DNA of 36,337 nucleotides from a virus (IMGVR_UViG_3300015189_000035:1-36337); one strand, 5' to 3'; shown: positions 6,263-14,053, counted from the stretch's first letter. The notes: generated by a model not told the origin, from the sequence alone. Numbers and translations are program-made.

Positions 6263-6936
6263 TCCGCACACTCGACAACATCGAGCAAGGTTCCGACGAG
6301 TGGCATGACGCCCGACGCGGCATCGTCACGGCTTCCGTCGTGGGCCAACTGATCACCGAGAAGACCATCAAGCCGGCGAGCAACGACGTATCCCGCGCGG
6401 TCACCCTGAAACTCGTCGCTGAACGGATCACCGGCTACACAGAACCCACATACGTGTCGGCTGACATGGAGCGCGGCACCTTCGACGAGCCGATCGCACG
6501 AGCTCACTACAGCGAGCACATCGCCCCCGTCACTCAGGTCGCATTCATGACCGAAGACCGGTTCGGCTTCACGCTCGGCTTCTCACCAGACGGACTCGTT
6601 GGAAGTGACGGCCTCATCGAGATCAAGTCCCGGCGTCAGAAGACTCAGCTCAAGACGATTCTCCTGGATGAGGTTCCCGCCGAGAACATGGCACAAATCC
6701 AATGTGGCCTGCTCGTCTCCGGCCGCGACTGGTGCGACTTCGTCAGTTGGTGCGGCGGCATGCCGATGTGGACGATTCGTGTCTTTCCAGACCAGCAGTG
6801 GCACGACGCGATCATCCAAGCCGTCACCACGTTCGAGGAAACCGCTGCGGACATGAGCGCCCGTTACGTCACCGCAACTGCGGGGCTGCCCGAGACCGAA
6901 CGCGAAGTCGACCTCTACGAAGAGATGCGGATCTGA
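6259..6936 (+). CDS. YqaJ-type (lambda exonuclease-like) recombination nuclease
   Basis: 225 aa. It fits the YqaJ viral recombinase family: SDEWHDARRGIVTASVVG near the N-terminus, Glu77 in the central helix, Asp111 in FSPDGL, the E-x-K pair Glu121/Lys123 (LIEIKSR) and Gln148 in the following helix (AQIQCGLL). These form the PD-(D/E)xK metal site that digests one strand of double-stranded ends and leaves 3' tails for annealing. The start at 6259 overlaps the previous gene by 4 nt; an upstream ATG at 6217 would overlap it far more. Works with a single-strand annealing partner, probably the next gene. Confidence 0.9.
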   Translation: MIRTLDNIEQGSDEWHDARRGIVTASVVGQLITEKTIKPASNDVSRAVTLKLVAERITGYTEPTYVSADMERGTFDEPIARAHYSEHIAPVTQVAFMTEDRFGFTLGFSPDGLVGSDGLIEIKSRRQKTQLKTILLDEVPAENMAQIQCGLLVSGRDWCDFVSWCGGMPMWTIRVFPDQQWHDAIIQAVTTFEETAADMSARYVTATAGLPETEREVDLYEEMRI

Positions 6937-7490
6937 TGGACCTCACCGACAGCATCACACCCCGCAGCGATCAGATCAACGCCGATGACCTCCTCGCGGG
7001 TCCCATCACCGTGACGATCAACGAGGTTACGAAGGGGAAAGCCGAGCCACCATTCGACTTCCAGTTGGCCGAGTTCCCCGGCCGCGCGTACCGTCCCTCG
7101 AAGTCAATGCGTCGCGTGATCGTCGTGTCATGGGGACCCGAAGCGTCGGTGTACGCCGGACGTCAGCTGACCTTGTTCCGAAACCCGGAGATCACCTTCG
7201 GGAAGGACAAGGTCGGTGGCATCCAGATCAGCCACCTCTCACACATCGCCGGGCCGATCACCCTCGCGCTGACGGAGACCCGCGGCAAGCGCCGGGACTT
7301 CACCGTCAAGCCGATCGAGACCAAGCCTGCAGCATTTGACCCGAACGTGAACGAGTGGCTTGAGCTGATCGAATCAGCCCAGACCCAGGCACAGCTTCGT
7401 GGTGTCTGGGAGCAGATCGTCGGCGCACGACTCAGCGCAGTGCCTGAGCTGATCGCGGCCAAGGACAAGCGGAAGGCGGTCATCGCCTGA
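6936..7490 (+). CDS. unrecognised partner of the YqaJ nuclease, possibly DNA annealing or ssDNA binding
   Basis: 184 aa, TGATG overlap with the exonuclease gene. The N-terminal ~120 residues look beta-rich (ITVTINEVTKGKAEPPFDFQ, RRVIVVSWGPEASVYAGRQL) and the C-terminus is helical with a basic end (AKDKRKAVIA). The slot after YqaJ normally holds RecT, Bet or an SSB, but I see none of their hallmarks. A tail like LIESAQTQAQLRGVWEQIVG resembles C-terminal segments of some phage recombination accessory proteins. Function inferred from position only. Confidence 0.7.
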   Translation: MDLTDSITPRSDQINADDLLAGPITVTINEVTKGKAEPPFDFQLAEFPGRAYRPSKSMRRVIVVSWGPEASVYAGRQLTLFRNPEITFGKDKVGGIQISHLSHIAGPITLALTETRGKRRDFTVKPIETKPAAFDPNVNEWLELIESAQTQAQLRGVWEQIVGARLSAVPELIAAKDKRKAVIA

Positions 7491-8266
7491 TGCCCCGTGA
7501 CCGCCGCCTGTACATGACGTTCCCCATCGACTTCCCCGACCACCCGAAGGTCAAGCCGCTGACCCCTCTGGCGAAGTGGACGTTCGTGGAGATGAACGCC
7601 TACTCACGCCGCCTCGGACTTGACGGTCGCATCCCAGCCACCGTCGCCAACCTCATGTGGGGCAAGAAGCCGCTCGCTGATCTGATCGCTTCACATGCCG
7701 AGCGGCCGCTCATTCTGTTCGAAGGTGACGAGTACATCATCCGCGACTACTCCGAACACCAGTTCACCAGCGAGGATCTAGAGGATCTCCACGAGAAGCG
7801 ATCACGAGCCGGCGCGATGGGTGGCAAAGCGAAAGCAGAAGCCAAGCAAACCGCTAGCAAACCGCTAGCAAGTGCTACAGCAAATGGCTACCAAACCGCT
7901 AGCAAGTCGCTAGCAAACGGGAAGCAAAATCTAGCAGGGTCAGAGTCAAGGTCAGAGTCAGAGCTAGAGACAGAAAAGAAGACAGATAGTGCTCACCCCT
8001 TTCCTGTCCGTCTAGTAGGTGATGCGCCCGCTGATGCGACGGACGAGGAGTTCATCCAGTCCGAAGCAATCAAGCTCGGCATCAAGAACCTGAGCCGCAT
8101 CGTCAAAGCATTCGAGCGCGTCCTTGGCAGCATCACCGAGGCCCAAGCCATCGACTACACACGCTCCGTCATCGACCTCTCGACAACCCACGTCAAAGCA
8201 GTCGAGGCATACATCGAAGCTGCCTGCATCAACTCCCCCGAGCAGATCAGGCAGGTCGCCGCATGA
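7490..8266 (+). CDS. phage replication initiator, O/DnaD-like
   Basis: 258 aa. An N-terminal winged-helix-like domain (FPDHPKVKPLTPLAKWTFVE, then the DGRIPATVANLMWG segment) resembles phage replication initiators. It is joined by a low-complexity linker (about 120-165; repeats of TASKPLAS) to a C-terminal helical domain (LGIKNLSRIVKAFERVLGSI). The linker is encoded by tandem 11-bp DNA repeats, so the gene probably carries its own origin, as lambda O does. It would melt the origin and load the host helicase. The 1-nt overlap at the start couples it to the recombination genes. Confidence 0.75.
   Translation: MPRDRRLYMTFPIDFPDHPKVKPLTPLAKWTFVEMNAYSRRLGLDGRIPATVANLMWGKKPLADLIASHAERPLILFEGDEYIIRDYSEHQFTSEDLEDLHEKRSRAGAMGGKAKAEAKQTASKPLASATANGYQTASKSLANGKQNLAGSESRSESELETEKKTDSAHPFPVRLVGDAPADATDEEFIQSEAIKLGIKNLSRIVKAFERVLGSITEAQAIDYTRSVIDLSTTHVKAVEAYIEAACINSPEQIRQVAA
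7848..7935. repeat. ori: iteron array, probable replication origin inside the initiator gene
   Basis: The 12-mer AAACCGCTAGCA occurs exactly at 7848-7859, 7859-7870 and 7893-7904. Near copies at about 7870, 7882 and 7904 keep an 11-bp period over much of the array. An AT-richer stretch with GTCAGAGTCA repeats and AAAAGAAGACAGATAG follows (about 7938-7990). Tandem initiator sites plus an easily melted block inside the initiator gene match the lambda ori-in-O layout. Protein binding is inferred. Confidence 0.6.
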
Positions 8267-8484
8267 ACGCCAAAGACCGAACGAAAGCCCAACGCCTCGA
8301 GTCGATCATCGCCGCCCACGACGCATCCGAACGACGCACCCTCGCCGACCTCCGCTGCGCAGGCTTCCACTTCACCACCATCGACGCAGCACGCCGCCGC
8401 CTCGCAGCGCAACGCACACTCCACGGGTTCACCCAACGGCAAATCGATATCGCTATCGCCGCTCTCGGAAAGGCCCACCCGTGA
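8263..8484 (+). CDS. small HTH-like protein downstream of the initiator
   Basis: 73 aa, ATGA overlap. Helical and basic; RTLADLRCAGFHFTTIDAAR resembles an HTH. It could be a replication accessory or loader factor because of its place, but no family is recognised. Confidence 0.6.
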   Translation: MNAKDRTKAQRLESIIAAHDASERRTLADLRCAGFHFTTIDAARRRLAAQRTLHGFTQRQIDIAIAALGKAHP

Positions 8485-9233
8485 TCACCATCCCGGAACT
8501 CCTCGAGACGTTGGCTGTGCAGACGAAGGATGGCGACAACTACGGCGACTCACTCATCCAACAGTTGCGGGCCGCACGGTACTCATCCACTGGCAACGCA
8601 CGGGTCGGTTCTACTGCGGCTGCGTCGGAAAGGTCGACCCTGAACCTGTCGGCGGACATCCTCTGGATTGAGGTGACCGAGAACATCGCCGGCTACTACT
8701 CCGCAGCGGTCGATGAGGTTCAGTTGCGGTTGGTACGGAAGCTGCCCGAACACTTCCTCCAAGGATGGGGGTACGCGGTCCTGGCACGTCTGGCACGCCA
8801 CGACGACACCCCCGACGTTGAGGCTGCCATCGCAGCCGGGACAGTGGAGAAGCTCACCGACATGGCCCAAGCCATCCGAGACCTCCTCGACCCCATCACC
8901 GGTGTACTACGCATCACATGCCCCGTCTGTGGTCTCGCACAGGTCGAGGTCGGTGATGGGGAACTGCGTGCCATGACCGCGACGATCGTTCGCGCGTCAC
9001 GTCCCGGTGAGGAGCTCGTCGTCCTGTGTCGGAACCCGGCCTGCAATGGGCAGTGGGTCGGCGATCAGGCTGCCATTCAACTCGGGCGGCAGACGAACCA
9101 GGTCATCGACCCGGAGAAGATCCGTGAAGCCCGGTCAGCACAGCCTGAGTGGGTCGAAACGGAACCGCGCCGGTTCGAGTCGTTCGACCCGGCGAACCCG
9201 GACCATGCGGCGCTGCGGAAGACGGTGGCGTGA
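8481..9233 (+). CDS. zinc-ribbon protein of unknown function
   Basis: 250 aa, GTG start in a GTGA overlap. The N-terminal ~140 residues are helical (SADILWIEVTENIAGYYSAA, EAAIAAGTVEKLTDMAQAIR). A zinc-ribbon-like pair follows, Cys147/Cys150 (CPVC) and Cys183/Cys188 (CRNPAC). This architecture is common in the replication regions of actinophages, but I know of no assigned activity. The C-terminal ~50 residues are charged and probably disordered. Confidence 0.7.
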   Translation: MITIPELLETLAVQTKDGDNYGDSLIQQLRAARYSSTGNARVGSTAAASERSTLNLSADILWIEVTENIAGYYSAAVDEVQLRLVRKLPEHFLQGWGYAVLARLARHDDTPDVEAAIAAGTVEKLTDMAQAIRDLLDPITGVLRITCPVCGLAQVEVGDGELRAMTATIVRASRPGEELVVLCRNPACNGQWVGDQAAIQLGRQTNQVIDPEKIREARSAQPEWVETEPRRFESFDPANPDHAALRKTVA

Positions 9234-9343
9234 TGAACCGATGCTGCGCGAAGTGTTCGACTCCCGGATTCGGGTGTGCGAACCGCAAATGCTCGTGCCA
9301 CGCCTGGTGGCCCGGAGAAGCAGATGTTTATGTCGACGACTAG
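9233..9343 (+). CDS. tiny Cys-rich protein
   Basis: 36 aa, TGATG overlap with the previous gene. Seven Cys in 36 residues (NRCCAKCSTPGFGCANRKCS), then CHAWWPGE. It resembles the Cys-rich proteins at 5961 and 6119. Probably folds around zinc. Confidence 0.6.
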   Translation: MNRCCAKCSTPGFGCANRKCSCHAWWPGEADVYVDD

Positions 9344-9412
9344 CCCCATACGCCTGAGTGCAGTCCCAAACCATTCAAATGCATCTAATCCCCGACCCGT
9401 GGAGGTCTAGCA

Positions 9413-10252
9413 ATGAGCGTCACCGTTACAACGCAGAAGGAACTCGACGCGGCCCTCGCGAAGAAGGGCTACGCCGATATCATCATCAACTCACCTGCGG
9501 GTGTCTGGCTTGATGTCAAGGACAGCAATGACAAGGATGTCAGCGCGTCCGACTCATCGACGGTCCGCGCGTCCGGCTCATCGACGGTCAGCGCGTCCGG
9601 CTCATCGACGGTCAGCGCGTACGGCTCATCGACGGTCAGCGCGTACGACTCATCGACGGTCCGCGCGTACGGCTCATCGACGGTCAGCGCGTCCGACTCA
9701 TCGACGGTCCGCGCGTCCGACTCATCGACGGTCAGCGCGTCCGACTCATCGACGGTCAGCGCGTACGACTCATCGACGGTCAGCGCGTACGACTCATCGA
9801 CGGTCCGCGCGTCGAAGTACGTCGCCATCCACCTCCACTCCGCCAAGGTCACCCATGAGGGCGGCGTGCTGATCGACGTGACGAAGGTTGACCGCTCGAA
9901 GGTGAAGACGTGGGCCGCGTATCACGGGACCGAGATCGAGGACGGCAAGGTGATCGTCTACAAGGCCGTCGACTCTGACCTCAAATCGCCCCGAGGGTTC
10001 GCGTACCCAATCGGTGAATACGTCGAAGCTGACGACTGGAAGGCCGGCGACTTCTGCGGCAATGGTCTTCACTTCTCGCCGTCGCCGGTTCATGCGCTCG
10101 CCTACAACGAGACCGCAACCCGGTTCCTGAAAGTCGCTGTCGATCCGAAGGTGACGACTGTCATCGACGGCAACGATGGCGGTGTGCCGAAGCTGAAGGC
10201 CAAGGGCTGCACGGTCCTGGCCGAGGTCGACGTCATGGGTCGGCTGAAGTGA
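9413..10252 (+). CDS. octapeptide-repeat protein with a conserved C-terminal phage domain
   Basis: 279 aa. An N-terminal ~45-residue domain is followed by about 11 copies of an 8-residue repeat, (S/Y)(D/G)SSTV(R/S)A, residues about 46-132. Such SSTV repeats probably form a beta-helix. The C-terminal domain (about 140-279; VIVYKAVDSDLKSPRGFAYP, GDFCGNGLHFSPSPVHALAY) is one I have seen attached to varied repeat domains in phages, with no known function. A GGAGG ribosome site precedes the ATG, and a 69-bp gap separates it from the upstream operon. Host interaction is a guess. Confidence 0.8.
   Translation: MSVTVTTQKELDAALAKKGYADIIINSPAGVWLDVKDSNDKDVSASDSSTVRASGSSTVSASGSSTVSAYGSSTVSAYDSSTVRAYGSSTVSASDSSTVRASDSSTVSASDSSTVSAYDSSTVSAYDSSTVRASKYVAIHLHSAKVTHEGGVLIDVTKVDRSKVKTWAAYHGTEIEDGKVIVYKAVDSDLKSPRGFAYPIGEYVEADDWKAGDFCGNGLHFSPSPVHALAYNETATRFLKVAVDPKVTTVIDGNDGGVPKLKAKGCTVLAEVDVMGRLK
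9547..9814. repeat. 24-bp in-frame tandem repeat array, about 11 copies
   Basis: The unit GACTCATCGACGGTCAGCGC plus 4 more bases recurs with almost no change except at three codons: TCC or TAC, GAC or GGC, AGC or CGC. The array has no stop in several frames, which creates spurious ORFs on both strands. It encodes the octapeptide repeats and should change copy number by slippage. Confidence 0.9.
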
Positions 10253-10623
10253 TCACCGAGCTCGCGCCGGATGAGGTGTTCGTCTTCGGGTCGAACGCTG
10301 ACGGCATGCACGCTGGCGGTGCCGCTCGCACGGCGTTCGACAAGTTCGGTGCCGTATGGGGAATCGGTGAGGGATTGCAAGGCCGGTCCTACGCGATCCC
10401 GACCATGAGCGGTCTCGAGGACATGCGTGGCGCTGTTGCCCGGTTCCTGTCATTCGCTCGGACGGGTGCCCCGGAGATGAGGTTCCTGGTGACGCCGATC
10501 GGGACGGGGATCGCCGGACATGCCGTCGAGGATGTTGCGCCGCTGTTCGACGGTGCGCCGTCCAACGTGATCCTGCCGCCCGAGTTCACCACTGCATTGT
10601 CAAATATCCCGAAAGGCAACTGA
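10249..10623 (+). CDS. A1S_2505-like phage non-structural protein
   Basis: 124 aa, GTG start in a GTGA overlap. VFVFGSNADGMHAGGAARTA, GEGLQGRSYAIPTM and TPIGTGIAGHAVEDVAPLFD match a family I recall as A1S_2505 phage non-structural proteins. The GSN...GGAA and GTGIAG glycine-rich loops suggest a nucleotide-binding, macro-domain-like fold, perhaps for ADP-ribose or related ligands. The activity is not established. It may act against NAD-linked host defences, which is speculation. Confidence 0.75.
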   Translation: MITELAPDEVFVFGSNADGMHAGGAARTAFDKFGAVWGIGEGLQGRSYAIPTMSGLEDMRGAVARFLSFARTGAPEMRFLVTPIGTGIAGHAVEDVAPLFDGAPSNVILPPEFTTALSNIPKGN

Positions 10624-11237
10624 TGACTGACACGTCCCGCCCCACAGTCGAAGCGCTGATCGCGCGACTGCTCTCTGAGGATGGAGACTGGACACCGCGC
10701 GAGGCGGCTGAGGTTCTCGGTGCCCTGCTGACCGAACGCGACAGGAGCGCGTGGGCTGTCCGGTTCATGGACGAGAACTTCCCGTGTGACGGCGGCTGCA
10801 ATGCGAACGACGGCCCCGCCGAGGAGTGCTCGCGTGATGGCCGGTCGCCGCGTGACCTGTGGGAGATCATCGGTCGCGTCATGGCTGAGCGTGACGCGGC
10901 TCGGGCGCAGATCGCGGAGGCGGACCGCCTGCTCGTCGGGATGTTCTACGCGGATGCCTACAAGGTCTTGACTCGTGGCGCGCAGGATGCCGCCTCGGTG
11001 TGGTCGGGTCATCGGGGTTTCGCGGCGGACGAGGTACTCGCGCAGGATGCCGCCGAGCCGAGCGATGGTGGAGGAAACCGCCACGAGGCATTCGAGAAGG
11101 CAGTCGCTCGTGCTGACGCCGAGCCGTGGACCGACCCGGAGCCGTGGCTCGGATCGTGGGGGCATCGCACCGCGAGCGAGTTCCCGGGTGATCGCAACCT
11201 GCCGCGCACTCGTGAACAGTGGGAGGCGGAGCAGTGA
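10623..11237 (+). CDS. hypothetical protein
   Basis: 204 aa, TGATG overlap upstream, GTGA overlap downstream. An N-terminal helical part (VEALIARLLSEDGDWTPREA) is followed by a Cys cluster (PCDGGCNANDGPAEECS) and a coiled coil (AERDAARAQIAEADRLLVG). The C-terminal third is Trp/Pro-rich and ends REQWEAEQ. No family recognised. Confidence 0.65.
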   Translation: MTDTSRPTVEALIARLLSEDGDWTPREAAEVLGALLTERDRSAWAVRFMDENFPCDGGCNANDGPAEECSRDGRSPRDLWEIIGRVMAERDAARAQIAEADRLLVGMFYADAYKVLTRGAQDAASVWSGHRGFAADEVLAQDAAEPSDGGGNRHEAFEKAVARADAEPWTDPEPWLGSWGHRTASEFPGDRNLPRTREQWEAEQ

Positions 11238-11651
11238 CGGGCGGCGTCTCGACCCGGACTCCCGCCGAGCGGTTCTGGGAGAAGGTCAACAAGACCGGGG
11301 ACTGCTGGCTTTGGACTGCCGCGTGCCAGAAGAACGGCTACGGCAGCTTCTACCTCGAGGGGAAGCGTGTCGGCGCTCACCGTGTGGTCTGGGAGTTCGA
11401 GCGCGGCCCGATCCCGGCTGGCATGGTCCCGGATCACACATGCCTCGTGAAGTCATGCGTCAACCCCGATCACCTGGTGCTCGTCACGCACGGCAAGAAC
11501 ACCGCGCTGCACTACGACCCGGCAGAGCACCTGCCGCAACGGTCACCCGCGCGAGAACAGCTACACCGATGGGCGCGGCTGGCGCGTCTGCCGTGACTGC
11601 GAGCGGGAGAAGCGAGCCCGCCGCAACGACGCCGAGGAGGGCGACAAATGA
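11234..11651 (+). pseudogene. HNH endonuclease, frameshifted near 11531
   Basis: As written, the GTG-initiated frame (11234) stops at 11596 (120 aa). It starts with GDCWLWTA, continues with VGAHRVVWEFERGPIPAGMV, and has the HNH core VPDHTCLVKSCVNPDHLVLV. After PAEHLPQ the frame turns to Arg-rich nonsense, while the +1 frame continues with CRNGHPRENSY and WRVCRDCEREKRARRN to a stop at 11651. This matches the intact paralogue at 15294 (CINGHPDS, QMCRPCQDERNR). The stop at 11651 also gives an ATGA junction with the next gene. So the gene has one extra base near 11530, or uses a +1 frameshift, or holds a sequencing error. Confidence 0.8.
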
Positions 11652-11824
11652 AGGCAATAGAGCGCGACGCCGCCGTGCGAGCACTGAACGAAGCGATTGC
11701 CGCAATGCGCCTGGACTTCGAGGGAACCCCTGTTACCAACATGGTCGATGCGATTGGCCGTGCTGATCGGACCGTCAGGCGGGTCCGTGTGTCTTACGAG
11801 GATGCGCTGGTGGAGGACGAATGA
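11648..11824 (+). CDS. small protein of unknown function
   Basis: 58 aa. Starts in an ATGA overlap with the restored HNH frame and ends in an ATGA overlap with the next gene. Helical and charged (RDAAVRALNEAIAAMRLDFE; GRADRTVRRVRVSYEDALVE). Unrecognised. Confidence 0.55.
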   Translation: MKAIERDAAVRALNEAIAAMRLDFEGTPVTNMVDAIGRADRTVRRVRVSYEDALVEDE

Positions 11825-12501
11825 CCGACGACAAGACCGCCGCCGAACGCCTGCGAGCTATGATCAACCGCGCTCGGCAATCCATCGAGGGGAACGCCAC
11901 GCTCTCACGCACAACACTGCCCGTGGCTGACGTGGAAGCAATCCTGGACGAAATCGATGCTCGCCACGCCGACGACGTTCGCCGCTCGGAGGAAGGGCGC
12001 ACCGACTGGGACTACGAAAAGCGGCTGGCACACCCTCAACCCGAGATTGTCGGCAACGAGTGGTCCGAGTTGCAGTTCGCGGAACGTCAGCGGCAGATCG
12101 CGAAGGGCTACGACGCGGCTCACGACGACACGCACGGCATCGACCACCTGCTGATGTGGGCCGATGACTACCTGCGACGCGGGAAGCGCATCGAGGTATC
12201 TGGGCTGATCACTGCGGCGCGTGAACTGCTGCTCGCTGCACACCCCGACCGGACCGCTGTGCTTCACGTTTCGACCGCACCAGACATGGAGACGCGGGCC
12301 GAGTTGTTCAACGAAGGCTATGAAGCCGCGATGGCACAGCATCTGGCGGATGACCCAAGTGCGGCAGAGGACTGGCTCGCGAAACACGACGCCGTGATCT
12401 GGGCCGAAGCCGCTCGCATCACGCGAACGTACGAGCCTTTCGCAAACCCAGTGACCATCGCTGAGGAGTTCGAGGGCTACGCCGAAGGGGGCTACGAATG
12501 A
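11821..12501 (+). CDS. hypothetical protein
   Basis: 226 aa, acidic and helical. It starts MTDDKTAAERLRAMINRARQ and shares the DKTAAE/DKTAAY opening with the next gene, which suggests a common N-terminal element or duplication. A central part reads QFAERQRQIAKGYDAAHDDT. No motif that would assign a function. Confidence 0.65.
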   Translation: MTDDKTAAERLRAMINRARQSIEGNATLSRTTLPVADVEAILDEIDARHADDVRRSEEGRTDWDYEKRLAHPQPEIVGNEWSELQFAERQRQIAKGYDAAHDDTHGIDHLLMWADDYLRRGKRIEVSGLITAARELLLAAHPDRTAVLHVSTAPDMETRAELFNEGYEAAMAQHLADDPSAAEDWLAKHDAVIWAEAARITRTYEPFANPVTIAEEFEGYAEGGYE

Positions 12502-13046
12502 ACGACAAGACCGCCGCCTACGCCCCGACCCCGGAGAACGATCCAACCCTCGCGGCCCATGCGAAGGCAGCCGAGTTCGGCCACAACCTGTCGAGCACCG
12601 CGGCGGCGTACATCGCAGAGGCTGTTCTCGCGGCATCCGGTCTTCGGGCCGCTGACCGTCGAGCCGCACCCGACCGGGAGCCTGAGCCGCACGTCCTGGC
12701 GCGTGCCATCTACGTGGCTGACAACTGGGGACTCTCCGATGCGGGCGGCGACTGGGACAACGGTCGCATTCCATCGTTCGCCATGGACCGCTATTTCAGT
12801 CTCGCCAATCGTCTGCTCGCGTCGGGTGTGCTCGGCACCCCTGCCAGTGAGGCTGTCACGTTGCACGCCTACACGGACGCCGACCTCGACCTGATCCGCG
12901 CCGAAGCTGTCGAAGCGTTCGCAGCAACATGGAGCGACGAACCTGCAGACGCCGACGAGTACGAAGTCCGCCAACATGCGCTCAAGTTCGCTGCTGGGTA
13001 CCGGAAGGCCGTCCCAGAACGTCGCAGTATGAAGGAGGAATCGTGA
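12498..13046 (+). CDS. hypothetical protein
   Basis: 182 aa, ATGA overlap upstream, GTGA overlap downstream. Ala-rich helices (AAHAKAAEFGHNLSSTAAAY) and a middle segment WGLSDAGGDWDNGRIPSFAM. The opening MNDKTAAYAP resembles that of the preceding gene. Not recognised. Confidence 0.65.
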   Translation: MNDKTAAYAPTPENDPTLAAHAKAAEFGHNLSSTAAAYIAEAVLAASGLRAADRRAAPDREPEPHVLARAIYVADNWGLSDAGGDWDNGRIPSFAMDRYFSLANRLLASGVLGTPASEAVTLHAYTDADLDLIRAEAVEAFAATWSDEPADADEYEVRQHALKFAAGYRKAVPERRSMKEES

Positions 13047-13279
13047 TCGACGTCTACCGCACGTTGGAGATTGGGCGCGACCTCGCAGCCATCGACACCG
13101 CGATCGAGCACGCCCGTGTCGCCTGGACCAACAACTTCCTCGACCGCACCGACTTCTACTCGCAGTCGACCGTGTTCACCGATCTGAGCACGGTACGCGA
13201 GGCGCTGAGGAAGGAGCTTCACGCGATGGAGCCCGTGCCGACAACATCAGGTGTTGTCCCGGAGGCTGACCGTGGCTGA
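13043..13279 (+). CDS. small hypothetical protein
   Basis: 78 aa, GTG start overlapping the previous stop; GAAGGAGGAA lies just upstream. Helical (GRDLAAIDTAIEHARVAWTN; STVREALRKELHAMEPVP). Function unknown. Confidence 0.6.
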   Translation: MIDVYRTLEIGRDLAAIDTAIEHARVAWTNNFLDRTDFYSQSTVFTDLSTVREALRKELHAMEPVPTTSGVVPEADRG

Positions 13280-13532
13280 CGAGACCAAAGACCCGGACCA
13301 CCGCGTGTTCGTGCGCTCCCGGCCGCTGAGCCCCTACGCCAGCATGCAACTCGGGATCGCAGAGCATGAGGCCGAGTTGCAGAAGGAACGCGACGAGATC
13401 GCAGACCGCCTCCGACGCCTGGCGAATGAGCACGACCAGCGGGCCGTGTACTTCCTGAGCTATGACGCTGACTTTCTGCGCGAAGTGGCCGATCGTATTA
13501 GCCCGCTATCACACGATTCGGAGACCAAGTGA
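13272..13532 (+). CDS. small hypothetical protein
   Basis: 86 aa, GTG start with an 8-nt overlap. A central coiled coil (AEHEAELQKERDEIADRLRR after correcting for the real order LGIAEHEAELQKERDE-IADRLRRL) covers about residues 28-50. Function unknown. Confidence 0.6.
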   Translation: MADETKDPDHRVFVRSRPLSPYASMQLGIAEHEAELQKERDEIADRLRRLANEHDQRAVYFLSYDADFLREVADRISPLSHDSETK

Positions 13533-13672
13533 ACAGGGACCGGTTGGTTGCGGTGTGTCGCCTCATGATCCAGAGCGGCGACATGACCCCTATGGCCGAA
13601 CGGATGCTACTCGCGGCCTATGACGAAGACACGGCTCAGCAAGCCCCGCACGATGCGGACCTCGGCGCATGA
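13529..13672 (+). CDS. tiny hypothetical protein
   Basis: 47 aa, GTG in a GTGA overlap at the start and ATGA at the end. Contains VCRLMIQSGDMTPMAERMLL. No family recognised; supported by the coupled junctions. Confidence 0.5.
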   Translation: MNRDRLVAVCRLMIQSGDMTPMAERMLLAAYDEDTAQQAPHDADLGA

Positions 13673-13848
13673 GTACGGCATTCCAGATCCGATTTCGAGA
13701 CGACAACGGCAACCTGCTCACTCTCGGCGCGCGCGAGAAACGAGATCTCGAGGAAAAGCTGAAAGACCTTCTCGACGCGATCAATGCGGAGTTCGACACG
13801 TCGATCCGGTACCGGCTGAGCTATGGCGAGGAGGGCGACGATGTCTGA
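13669..13848 (+). CDS. small hypothetical protein
   Basis: 59 aa, ATGA overlap at start and 8-nt overlap with the next gene. FQIRFRDDNGNLLTLGAREK followed by a helix (RDLEEKLKDLLDAINAEFD). It looks like a small alpha/beta protein. Unknown role. Confidence 0.55.
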   Translation: MSTAFQIRFRDDNGNLLTLGAREKRDLEEKLKDLLDAINAEFDTSIRYRLSYGEEGDDV

Positions 13849-14053
13849 GCGGTGCGCATTCTGTGACGAGCCAGCCAACCGCGGCAAGTACGCCGGTCCG
13901 TGCTCGACATGCGGCGTGGCGACATGTCCAGCTCACACGTACTTCTACATCGACGACTCGAACATCGCGATCACGAACGGGGCACGCCCGACATGCCGTG
14001 CGCACGCCGAACGGCCCGAAACCATCACAACACCTCAGGATGCACGGCCATGA
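13841..14053 (+). CDS. small zinc-finger protein
   Basis: 70 aa. CAFC, CSTCGVATC and later CRAH give two potential zinc sites, similar to a small treble-clef or RING-like knot. GGAGGGCGACG precedes the ATG. It is directly coupled (ATGA) to the methyltransferase gene. Function unknown. Confidence 0.6.
   Translation: MSERCAFCDEPANRGKYAGPCSTCGVATCPAHTYFYIDDSNIAITNGARPTCRAHAERPETITTPQDARP

Noticed and set aside
9547-9814. CRISPR array or diversity-generating variable region
   Set aside because: The repeats are contiguous and in frame, with no spacers. Variants have only two states and no reverse transcriptase is present.
10389-11766. long alternate-frame ORFs over 10.4-11.8 kb
   Set aside because: They are Arg/Pro-rich shadows of GC-rich genes; the chosen frames have coupled junctions.
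13900-14049. longer N-terminus for the methyltransferase
   Set aside because: The upstream part overlaps the zinc-finger gene in another frame. Motif I follows directly after the ATG at 14050.
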